Positions 7,762-13,895 of a stretch of 32,839 bases of DNA are shown piece by piece. The translations under genes and the position numbers were made by a program. The DNA is taken from NCBI GenBank assembly GCA_049613665.1, contig JBMZCV010000042.1, positions 1-32,839 of the forward strand, read 5' to 3'. The DNA comes from JBMZCV01 sp049613665. GTDB lineage: Bacteria > Bacteroidota > Bacteroidia > Chitinophagales > UBA2359. How positions within the stretch are numbered: the first letter of the stretch is position 1; every line of letters begins with the position of its first letter. The notes beneath the pieces were generated by a model, which ran no database searches, had not been told where the DNA came from, and saw only the letters and a program-made list of their open reading frames with translations.

Positions 7762-7859
7762 TTAAGTGCCAAATATTAAATAAGCTATTCAATTTGCTAA
7801 CACATTAAAAAAAAATATTAGCTCTCGCAATTTGTAGAATAAGTTTAGCTAACTACTTA
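7762..7859 (+). repeat. ~105-bp promoter-bearing repeat, copy H
   Basis: TTAAGTGCCAAATATT starts the copy, with GCTAACACATT...TTAGC in the middle and the conserved tail GCAATTTGTAGAATAAG then AACTACTTA. The box TAAGTTTA (7840-7847) has one mismatch to TAnnTTTG. It points to the glycosyltransferase gene, whose ATG is about 100 bases downstream. Confidence 0.75.
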
Positions 7860-7960
7860 CTTTTTTTGAAAAGTGTCTTTCAAAAAAAAACATTTCAACA
7901 TTATTTTGCCTTTGTATCCACTAAAAAAAAACTACTTCATTAAACATAACAAACAAACAA

Positions 7961-8920
7961 ATGGACATTTCCGTAGTTATTCCTGTTTACAACGAAGAAG
8001 GCAATGTCGCTGGACTACATGCAGATGTAAAAAAGGTTTGCGAAGCCAATCATTATAAATATGAAATTATTTTTATAGATGATGGCTCTAGCGACAAAAC
8101 TTGCGAGATTGTAAAAACGCTTTTTCCTGTAAAACTCATTAGCTTTCGCAAAAACTTTGGGCAAACGGCTGCTATGGACGCAGGCATAAAAAATGCGACC
8201 AACAAATATGTCATCACAATGGACGGTGACCGCCAAAATGACCCCAACGATATTCCTGCTTTAATCAAGCATTTGGAAGAAAACAACTTAGATGTCGTTT
8301 CGGGCTGGCGTGTCAATCGCAAGGATTCGTTTATGAAGCATTTTGTTTCTCGTGGAGCAAATTGGTTGCGTAAACATCTTATCAGAGATGGTATTCATGA
8401 TAGTGGCTGCTCACTCAAAATCTATCGTAGAGAGTGCTTCGAACATATCTCACTCTATGGCGAAATGCACCGTTTTATCCCAGCTTTGCTCAAGATAAAA
8501 GGCTTCAAAGTAGGCGAAATTCCTGTATCGCATCATCCTCGTGTGGCTGGCGTAACAAAATATAACTGGAGCAGAACCATGAAAGGCTTTGTCGATATGG
8601 TGTCGGTTTGGTTTTGGAACAAGTTTGCCGCTCGGCCGTTGCACCTTTTGGGTGGCATTGGTGGCTTTTTTATGATGCTCGGATTTTTAAGTGGCTTACT
8701 TACAATCATTTTCTTTTTGCAAGGGCAAGGCATGTCGGAAAGTGCGTGGCCTGTACTGACTATGTTTTTTATGTTGAGTGGTATTCAGCTTTTTGTCTCT
8801 GGCTTGATTGCGGATATGCTTTCAAAAAATTATTTTGAAACAACGAAAGATACTTCTTATACCATCAAAGAAATTGTGAATATCGAAAAGGAAACGAAAG
8901 AAAAAGAGCTTGTTTTTTAA
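7961..8920 (+). CDS. Family 2 glycosyltransferase, DPM1/GtrB-like, membrane-anchored
   Basis: A 319-residue GT-A enzyme of the dolichyl/undecaprenyl-phosphate sugar transferase group. Such enzymes move a sugar from a nucleotide donor to polyprenyl phosphate at the inner leaflet of the membrane. The N-terminus is ISVVIPVYNEEGN, with the nucleotide-binding DDGSSD at 40-45 and the metal-binding DGD at 88-90 in ITMDGDRQNDP. HDSGCSLKIYRR follows near 146, then the membrane-near TKYNWSRTMKGF. Two membrane helices lie at about 224-249 and 257-282, followed by a charged cytoplasmic tail. This is the ArnC/GtrB layout; sugar and acceptor cannot be told from sequence alone. No flippase or acceptor-side transferase lies next to it. 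It converges with the lipoprotein gene across a shared terminator. Confidence 0.92.
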   Translation: MDISVVIPVYNEEGNVAGLHADVKKVCEANHYKYEIIFIDDGSSDKTCEIVKTLFPVKLISFRKNFGQTAAMDAGIKNATNKYVITMDGDRQNDPNDIPALIKHLEENNLDVVSGWRVNRKDSFMKHFVSRGANWLRKHLIRDGIHDSGCSLKIYRRECFEHISLYGEMHRFIPALLKIKGFKVGEIPVSHHPRVAGVTKYNWSRTMKGFVDMVSVWFWNKFAARPLHLLGGIGGFFMMLGFLSGLLTIIFFLQGQGMSESAWPVLTMFFMLSGIQLFVSGLIADMLSKNYFETTKDTSYTIKEIVNIEKETKEKELVF

Positions 8921-8940
8921 GGGGAAAAATAAATACAGTA

Positions 8941-8997
8941 TAACAAATAAAAAAGCGAAAATATCTTTATTAGATATTTTCGCTTTTTTATTTGTTA
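8941..8997. terminator. Bidirectional terminator
   Basis: A perfect 26-bp inverted repeat (8941-8966 and 8972-8997) around a 5-base loop, with A and T runs on both sides. It lies between convergent genes ending at 8920 and 9020 and can serve both. Confidence 0.9.
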
Positions 8998-9019
8998 TGT
9001 CCTGAAGATTTGAATAATT

Positions 9020-11134
9020 TTACCTTTCCATCAATTCTAAAGCCTTTTTTACTTCCTCTGTCGGAAATTTACAAGCTTTTTGTTGGCAAACATAAATCAT
9101 TGTTCTATTAGCTACCGATTTGTTTTCGAGCAAAGGCAGTTTTCCTTCTGTTTTACCACCTAAAAACAAGACATTTGGCAAAAAATATTGGTCGAGTGCC
9201 TGTCGTTTTTCTACAAAATCTTTGCCTACGATAGCCACTTCATAAGGCTGTTGCACAAACTGAAGCATGAGCCATATCCAATTGGAATAAAAAGCTGGAT
9301 TGCGTCCTATTTGCGATTTGATATTGACTAACATTTGCTCTGTTTTTGCTTGATACTCTTTGTCATACAAATAGTGTGATAAATAATATAAACATTTTGC
9401 CATAGAAGAATTTGAGCCGACAATTACATTATCACTCAATTCCATTTTGCGAGCTATCAAAGCTTTGTCGAGGTCTGAAGTATAGAAAAACATGCCTGAC
9501 TTTTCGTCATAAAAATGAGCGATGGCATAATCTGTCATTTTTTTGGCTTCAAACAAATATTTTTCATCAAAAGTAGCTTGATACAAAGCGATAAAAGCTT
9601 CTATCGTAAGGCTATAATCATCTAAAAAACCATTGATTGTCGATTTGCCATTTTTATAATTTCGATTTAAACGGCCATCTTTTTGCATACATTTTTTGCG
9701 AATAAAATCAGCATTTTTTACTGCTTTATCCAAAAAACTTTTTTCGCCAAAAGCACGATAAGCATCTACATAGCCTTTTAGCATCAAGGCATTCCACGAA
9801 GTGAGTACCTTATCATCGAGGCCAGGCCGTATTCTATTTTTTCGCTCTTTCATCAATATTTCTTTGCTTGCTGCTATTGTTTTTTGCAAATCAGCTACCG
9901 AAATATCGTGTCGTTTTGCTATTTTTTCATCTGTTTGTTTTCTATGAAAAATATTCTTGTGTTCTTCCCAATTTCCTCGCTCCGAAACATTGTAATAATC
10001 ATTGAAAACCACAGCTTTGTTTCCCAAAAGCTCGTCCAATTCTTGCTTTGTCCAAACATAAAATTTTCCCTCCTCGCCTTCCGAGTCAGCATCTAACGAA
10101 GAATAAAACGCAGCTTCATTCGATGTCATTTCACGTTCTACAAAAGCCAAAGTTTCGTAAACGATATTTTTATACAACTCTTTATGTTCCAACTGATAGG
10201 CTTCAGAATATAAGCTAACAAGTTGTGCATTGTCATATAGCATTTTCTCGAAATGTGGCACAAGCCAAACGGCATCTGTCGAATAGCGAGCAAAACCGCC
10301 AGCAAGTTGGTCGTAAATGCCACCGAAAGCCATATTTTCAAGTGTTGTTTGTACGGCAGCTAGTGCTTTTTCGTTTTTTGAAAAATCGTAATATCGCAGC
10401 AAAGCTTGATAATTGTTAGGCATAGGAAATTTAGGTGCTCCATCTTTTCCACCTTTTTTAAAATCAAGCATAGTTTGCCAAGTATCGAAATAGCCAGACA
10501 AATCATCTTTCGTTATCGGTTTTATCGGCTCTTTTGTTGGAATAAGCTCCATTACTTGAATATTGTCTGTAATTTGCTTGGCATAATCTTCTAACTCTTT
10601 TGGCGATTCTTCATATTTTTTCTGAAAAAACTCCAAAATTTCTAGCCATTCTTTTTTCGGAAAATAAGTACCTGCAAATATCGGCCGTCCATCTGGCAGA
10701 GCAATCGCATTGAGTGGCCAGCCTCCTCTTTTGTTGATAAGGTAAGCGGCATTCATATAAATTTGGTCAATATCTGGTCGCTCTTCTCTATCGACTTTTA
10801 TTGACACAAAATGCTCATTCATAATTTGTGCAACCGTTGTGTCTTCAAAAGACTCATGCTCCATCACATGACACCAATGACAAGCGGCATAGCCAACGCT
10901 AATCACCATCAATTTGTTTGCGGTTTTGGCCGCTTGCAAAGCCTCCTCATTCCACGCATTCCAATCGACAGGATTGTAGGCATGTTGTAGCAAATAAGGA
11001 CTGCTTTCGTGAATAAGATTATTGGTGTGTTTGCCTTTTTTAGTTTTTTGTTGTGCATTGCACGAAAAAAGCAAAATTAGGCTCAAAAATAAGAAAAAGG
11101 TTTTTGTCTGTTTTAATGCTTTAAGCTTATTCAT
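9020..11134 (-). CDS. Thioredoxin-domain lipoprotein, YyaL/SPATA20 family (DUF255)
   Basis: A 704-residue protein. The N-terminus is a lipoprotein signal with lipobox LFSC (Cys25), so it is probably anchored in the periplasm or outer membrane; most family members lack such a signal. The DUF255 thioredoxin-like domain follows: NLIHESSPYLLQHAYNPVDW from 38, a CxxC motif CHWC at 85-88, and KVDREERPDIDQIY and GGWPLNAIALPDG near 113-145. The rest is an alpha/alpha toroid of the six-hairpin glycosidase type, with PHFEKMLYDNAQL and SSLDADSEGEEGKFY. Enzymatic function is not established; a redox role through CHWC plus a sugar-binding-like barrel is a reasonable guess. The small secreted protein gene lies 5 bases upstream on the same strand, so the two are probably cotranscribed. 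Confidence 0.9.
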   Translation of the reverse strand: MNKLKALKQTKTFFLFLSLILLFSCNAQQKTKKGKHTNNLIHESSPYLLQHAYNPVDWNAWNEEALQAAKTANKLMVISVGYAACHWCHVMEHESFEDTTVAQIMNEHFVSIKVDREERPDIDQIYMNAAYLINKRGGWPLNAIALPDGRPIFAGTYFPKKEWLEILEFFQKKYEESPKELEDYAKQITDNIQVMELIPTKEPIKPITKDDLSGYFDTWQTMLDFKKGGKDGAPKFPMPNNYQALLRYYDFSKNEKALAAVQTTLENMAFGGIYDQLAGGFARYSTDAVWLVPHFEKMLYDNAQLVSLYSEAYQLEHKELYKNIVYETLAFVEREMTSNEAAFYSSLDADSEGEEGKFYVWTKQELDELLGNKAVVFNDYYNVSERGNWEEHKNIFHRKQTDEKIAKRHDISVADLQKTIAASKEILMKERKNRIRPGLDDKVLTSWNALMLKGYVDAYRAFGEKSFLDKAVKNADFIRKKCMQKDGRLNRNYKNGKSTINGFLDDYSLTIEAFIALYQATFDEKYLFEAKKMTDYAIAHFYDEKSGMFFYTSDLDKALIARKMELSDNVIVGSNSSMAKCLYYLSHYLYDKEYQAKTEQMLVNIKSQIGRNPAFYSNWIWLMLQFVQQPYEVAIVGKDFVEKRQALDQYFLPNVLFLGGKTEGKLPLLENKSVANRTMIYVCQQKACKFPTEEVKKALELMER

Positions 11135-11139
11135 TCAAT

Positions 11140-11568
11140 TTATTGTTTAGCTGTGGCTTGCCCTACAATAACTTTGAAAGGATGCTTTTTTTGCCAAATA
11201 TGCCCTTCATTATCAACAGCATATACAATACCTGTTTCGTATATATGTAGCATAAATTGAAATTCGGTGCGGCCTGCTGGGCGTTGCATTTTTTGGCCAA
11301 CGAGTGTTGTTTCGCCTTTGTGGTCAGTTTTTACTATTCCGTCGTCGGCAAGCAAATAAAAAGTAGTAAACTCATCATTCATCACGCACTTGTAGGCATA
11401 ATCGGCGGGAGCGGGGTTTTCGGCTATCGTGCCTGCAACATTACTTGCGGCTTCTGGTGTGAGTGTTTGGTAGCTTTCCGTAACGATGGTTCTAGTTTCG
11501 GTTTGAGCATAGATATAGCTGCTCGCTAAAAAGGCAACAGCGAAAAGGCTCATTTTTAATTTTTTCAT
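11140..11568 (-). CDS. Small secreted protein of unknown function
   Basis: A 142-residue protein with a clear Sec signal peptide (MKKLKMSLFAVAFLASSYIYAQ, cleavage near residue 21-22). The mature part is about 120 residues, mostly strand-like, with short repeats such as TFYLLADDGIVKT and GIVYAVDNEGHIWQKK that look like two half-blades of a beta propeller. One Cys is present. No family recognised. It lies 5 bases before the YyaL-like lipoprotein gene, which suggests a functional link in the same compartment. A TATTTTTG box (complement of 11582-11589) just upstream of the ATG may be its -7 element. Confidence 0.75.
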   Translation of the reverse strand: MKKLKMSLFAVAFLASSYIYAQTETRTIVTESYQTLTPEAASNVAGTIAENPAPADYAYKCVMNDEFTTFYLLADDGIVKTDHKGETTLVGQKMQRPAGRTEFQFMLHIYETGIVYAVDNEGHIWQKKHPFKVIVGQATAKQ

Positions 11569-11581
11569 GGTATTTTTTCTA

Positions 11582-11589
11582 CAAAAATA
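11582..11589 (-). promoter_or_regulatory. Probable -7 box for the secreted protein/lipoprotein operon
   Basis: The minus strand reads TATTTTTG, a perfect TAnnTTTG, 13 bases before the ATG at 11568. No clear TTG is found at about 20 bases further upstream. Transcription from it would give a very short leader. Confidence 0.5.
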
Positions 11590-11645
11590 AGCTTTTTTGT
11601 GGAGTTTTGGGGGGAATTGGTGTTTTTATTTTTTTGTAGAAAGTG

Positions 11646-11708
11646 TAATTGCTAAAAAAATTAGCAATTATTTTTAATAATGCTAATTTTATTCTAAAAA
11701 AATTAGCA
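11646..11708. promoter_or_regulatory. Paired palindromic operators with TTAGC half-sites
   Basis: Two inverted repeats lie side by side. The first has arms TAATTGCTAA/TTAGCAATTA (11646-11655, 11661-11670; 5-base spacer). The second has arms TGCTAATTTT/AAAATTAGCA (11681-11690, 11699-11708; 8-base spacer). Both arms share the half-site TTAGCA/TGCTAA. They lie directly upstream of the TACCTTTG box at 11737, where a dimeric regulator could act. The regulator is unknown. Confidence 0.55.
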
Positions 11709-11736
11709 AAAACTATCATTGAATTTGTTTTTTTAT

Positions 11737-11744
11737 TACCTTTG
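11737..11744 (+). promoter_or_regulatory. -7 box of a plus-strand promoter
   Basis: TACCTTTG matches the consensus exactly and is the same sequence used in the rrn-type promoters at the right end. The nearest TTG (11719-11721) has a spacer of only 15 bases, so the -33 element is uncertain. No gene starts within the next 600 bases apart from very short frames. Confidence 0.5.
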
Positions 11745-11856
11745 CATTAACAAGAAGAAAAACATAGAAATATTAGAATTGTTGTAATTTGACAAAAGAT
11801 GTAAATGAAGCTTGATGAGTTTGAATGTAAAAAAAATTTACAAAAAAAGAAAAATA

Positions 11857-11888
11857 TTGTTTTTTTAAGAAAACATTCTGTACCTTTG
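11857..11888 (+). promoter_or_regulatory. Promoter TTG-N21-TACCTTTG
   Basis: TTG at 11857-11859 and TACCTTTG at 11881-11888 are separated by 21 bases, close to the spacing of the clear promoters at 27382 and in the rrn region. The predicted start, near 11895, is only about 15 bases before a terminator-like hairpin. Confidence 0.6.
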
Positions 11889-11908
11889 TACTTAAATATA
11901 AAAAACAA

Positions 11909-11949
11909 AAAGACTTAAAAAGAATTCCCGTTCTTTTTAAGCCTTTTTG
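11909..11949 (+). terminator. Terminator-like hairpin just after a promoter
   Basis: Arms GACTTAAAAAGAA and TTCTTTTTAAGCC pair (11 or more bases, the outermost pair a mismatch) around TTCCCG-like loop bases, followed by TTTTT. A transcript from the promoter at 11857 would be about 50-55 bases long. It could be an attenuator for the downstream gene or a small RNA unit. Confidence 0.6.
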
Positions 11950-12140
11950 TAATGTTGTAAAAAATACTTTATTTTTATTAGTGATGGGAGTCGATTTCAT
12001 CATAATATAGTATCTTTTGTTTTAAATAGAATTTTTAGAGTGTATTTAAGTACATTCTAAGGAGTTCTACCTTTCATACCCACAAAGGTAGCTAACTTTT
12101 TTTAAGTTTAAAAGTTTTTAGCTAAAAAACTTCGCAAAGC

Positions 12141-12303
12141 TAGAGAGGTTTGTAGATATTAAGGGCTTTTAACTAGGAAACCTTATAAACTTAGAGAGGT
12201 TTGTAGATATTAAGGGCTTTTAACTAAGAAACCTTATAAACTTAGAGAGGTTTGTAGATATTAAGGGCTTTTAACTAGGAAATTTTATAAACTTAGAGAG
12301 GTT
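12141..12303 (+). repeat. 51-bp tandem repeat, about 3.2 copies
   Basis: Units start at 12141, 12192 and 12243, each with TAGAGAGGTTTGTAGATATT at the left, and a partial fourth starts at 12294. The three full units differ at only a few bases (for example ACTAGG versus ACTAAG, ACCTT versus ATTTT). A degenerate unit can be traced upstream to about 12095. Within a unit AAACCT and AGGTTT form an inverted pair across the junction. Every frame has stops, so the array is not coding. It ends about 80 bases before the ATG at 12385. Confidence 0.9.
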
Positions 12304-12384
12304 TTTATAATTTAGATATCAAGTATTTATTGTAGCATTCTCCGTTTTTTATGTTGTAAATTTTAATTTTTAAATTTATTTTTT

Positions 12385-12885
12385 ATGAGACATAAAAATT
12401 CTAAAAAGAAACTACAAGATAGTTTCAAGATACCTTTTTATGGGGTATCTAATAGAGTACCTTTGCTGAAGTTTGATGATAAACTTGGAATGCGGACAGA
12501 AGAACGGTCAGCAGGTAGCAATACTAGAGTTAAACTAGAGAGGCATTTGAAAAAATATCTCAGCGGTAAGGAAGTTGCAATTCTTACCATTTACTTCTAT
12601 AAGATAACTTTTAAATTATCTTATGCTAAGTATGAAAAACTGAAAGGAAAAAACAAAGAAAATAATATTCGTAATATTATGACTTCGTTTCAACTTAAAG
12701 TTACAAGAGTTTTTGAGGAAAACCTTATAACAGAAACATCTAAGTATAAACCTCTAACTTATGAGAAATGCAAACGCATAGTTTCAGAAGTTGCAATACT
12801 TATGAGAAAAGATGTAGAAGCTTATGAGAAGAAAACAGGTAAAAAGGTAATTTTATCTAGTAAAATAGATAGAAATATAGCATAA
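12385..12885 (+). CDS. Small basic orphan protein
   Basis: A 166-residue protein, very rich in Lys and Arg, with no signal peptide or membrane helix. The N-terminus is polar (RHKNSKKKLQDSF), the middle has helix-like segments (VKLERHLKKYL, YAKYEKLKGKNKENN, FQLKVTRVFEENL), and the C-terminal helix ends KKTGKKVILSS. This suggests an alpha-helical nucleic-acid-binding protein, but I recognise no family. Codon use (many AGA, ATA, AAA) is more AT-rich than that of nearby housekeeping genes. It follows the long structured leader with the 51-bp array and has its own terminator. It may be a foreign or fast-evolving gene. Confidence 0.6.
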   Translation: MRHKNSKKKLQDSFKIPFYGVSNRVPLLKFDDKLGMRTEERSAGSNTRVKLERHLKKYLSGKEVAILTIYFYKITFKLSYAKYEKLKGKNKENNIRNIMTSFQLKVTRVFEENLITETSKYKPLTYEKCKRIVSEVAILMRKDVEAYEKKTGKKVILSSKIDRNIA

Positions 12886-12889
12886 AGAC

Positions 12890-12930
12890 AAAAGGTATTA
12901 TCTCTAAATTAGAGGTAATACCTTTTTTAC
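12890..12930 (+). terminator. Terminator of the orphan gene
   Basis: Arms AAAGGTATTAtCTCT and AGAGgTAATACCTTT pair with one mismatch, followed by a T run. The stop codon of the orphan gene is only 5 bases upstream. Confidence 0.85.
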
Positions 12931-12983
12931 TTTTACAAATCTTTTATATCCCATAGGGATAACTCATTTCTATAAATATGTGT

Positions 12984-13023
12984 GGTGGCAGGCATTTCTA
13001 AAATGCCTACCACCTTATTTTCT
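12984..13023. terminator. Intrinsic terminator, similar to the one at 32197
   Basis: Arms GGTGGcAGGCATTT and AAATGCCTaCCACC around a short loop, followed by TTATTTTCTT. It lies between the orphan gene and the convergent TetR gene. The core AGGCATTT/AAATGCCT also appears in the terminator at 32197-32240. Confidence 0.75.
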
Positions 13024-13068
13024 TATTATAATTCATCTAAAATTTTGTGAATAAAACCTACTATAAAA

Positions 13069-13653
13069 TTACTTTTTAAGCCCTTCGAGCAAAATATAGC
13101 TAAATTGCTTGGCCAAATCAGTAGGATTGAGTTCGCCACCTGGTTTATACCAATCGTATATCCAATTTAAGGCAGAAAGAACAGAAAGGCTATATAGTTT
13201 TGGATTAATATTTTTGAAAACGCCTTCTTCTACGCCAGCTTGCACAATTTTTTGAAACTCCTCTCTATATCGTTTTCTTATATTTTTTAGCCGATTAAAA
13301 TTTTCTTTTCTCAAAAAACGCCATTCGTGCAAAAAAACGGCTGCTCCATCTAAGTTTTGCGTCACAATCGCAACGTGTTTTTCTATTACCAAAGCCAATT
13401 TTTCTTCGGCAGGCATTTCAATATCTTTCACTTCGTCGAGTGCATCAAAAAAATCTTGGGCTACTGCCACACAAATTTGCAAGAGCAAATCTTCTTTAGA
13501 TTTGATATGATTGTATAAACTTGCTGCTTCTATACCTACTGCCGTTGCCAAATCTCGCATTGAAGTGCCTGCATAACCCTTCTCACGAAACATATTTTGT
13601 GCTATTTTTATAATTTGTTCTTTTCTTCTCAATTTTTTTTGTTTAAAAATCAT
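13069..13653 (-). CDS. TetR/AcrR family transcriptional regulator
   Basis: A 194-residue regulator. The N-terminal helix-turn-helix spans roughly residues 9-55, with AQNMFREKGYAGTSMRDLAT, AVGIEAASLYNHIKSKEDLL. The C-terminal ligand-binding domain (FLHEWRFLRKENFNRLKNIR, then LSALNWIYDWYKPGGELNPT) resembles KstR2-type TetR proteins, which sense acyl-CoA or lipid intermediates. The ATG at 13653 is preferred over the upstream start at 13776, because a consensus promoter lies in that extension and the extra residues are hydrophobic and not family-like. It is divergent from the ceramidase-like gene, so local control of that gene is likely. Confidence 0.9.
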   Translation of the reverse strand: MIFKQKKLRRKEQIIKIAQNMFREKGYAGTSMRDLATAVGIEAASLYNHIKSKEDLLLQICVAVAQDFFDALDEVKDIEMPAEEKLALVIEKHVAIVTQNLDGAAVFLHEWRFLRKENFNRLKNIRKRYREEFQKIVQAGVEEGVFKNINPKLYSLSVLSALNWIYDWYKPGGELNPTDLAKQFSYILLEGLKK

Positions 13654-13662
13654 GCGAATATT

Positions 13663-13692
13663 CAAAAGTACGTTTTTTGCTATAAAAATCAA
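13663..13692 (-). promoter_or_regulatory. Promoter of the TetR gene
   Basis: On the minus strand TTG (complement of 13690-13692), a 19-base spacer, then TACTTTTG (complement of 13663-13670). It ends 9 bases before the ATG at 13653, so the transcript should be leaderless or nearly so. This also supports the start choice. Confidence 0.65.
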
Positions 13693-13777
13693 AAAAATAC
13701 ACTTTATTTTACGCCATAGAAAATAGACTTTATTCAAAAAATATAAATAATTGGTAATGTCAAAATAAAGTATCAAG

Positions 13778-13790
13778 CATTTTCAAAATG
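13778..13790. promoter_or_regulatory. Possible TetR operator
   Basis: A 13-base palindrome CATTTTCAAAATG in the divergent intergenic region between the TetR gene and the ceramidase-like gene. TetR operators are usually short palindromes of this sort. No second copy is obvious. Confidence 0.35.
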
Positions 13791-13832
13791 TCTAATGCCA
13801 TTTTCTAATACCTTTTGTTTAATCGTTTTTAT

Positions 13833-13862
13833 TTGCAAAAGATTGATTATTTGTCTATTTTG
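13833..13862 (+). promoter_or_regulatory. Probable promoter of the ceramidase-like gene
   Basis: TTG (13833-13835), 20-base spacer, then TATTTTG (13856-13862), one base short of TAnnTTTG. It lies 33 bases before the ATG at 13896. Confidence 0.5.
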
Positions 13863-13895
13863 TAGCATTGCAGCAAAACAATTTTACAAAAAACA

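Larger units (their letters stand above)
7357..7960. other. Intergenic region after recJ
   Basis: About 600 bases without a gene. They hold the recJ terminator (7494-7539), a TACTTTTG box (7583-7590) with no obvious partner, and two head-to-head copies of the ~105-bp repeat (G at 7645-7721, H at 7762-7859). The 61-residue frame starting at 7873 overlaps the glycosyltransferase gene and is not supported. Confidence 0.6.
11569..12384. other. Structured non-coding region
   Basis: About 815 bases without a credible gene, but dense in signals. It holds two inverted repeats with TTAGC half-sites (11646-11708), TAnnTTTG boxes at 11737 and 11881, a terminator-like hairpin (11909-11945), a GTAAA/TTTAC palindrome (11827-11841), and inverted repeats TTAGAGTGTA/TACATTCTAA (12034-12060) and TACCTTT/AAAGGTA (12068-12090). 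A 51-bp tandem array (12141-12303) follows. Each of the main parts has its own entry. Confidence 0.65.

Noticed and set aside
11773..12003. 76-residue minus-strand frame in the structured region
   Set aside because: It crosses the promoter and terminator signals and is low-complexity in composition. No homologous features were seen.
12141..12303. CRISPR array
   Set aside because: The 51-bp units repeat end to end with no variable spacers and no cas genes nearby.
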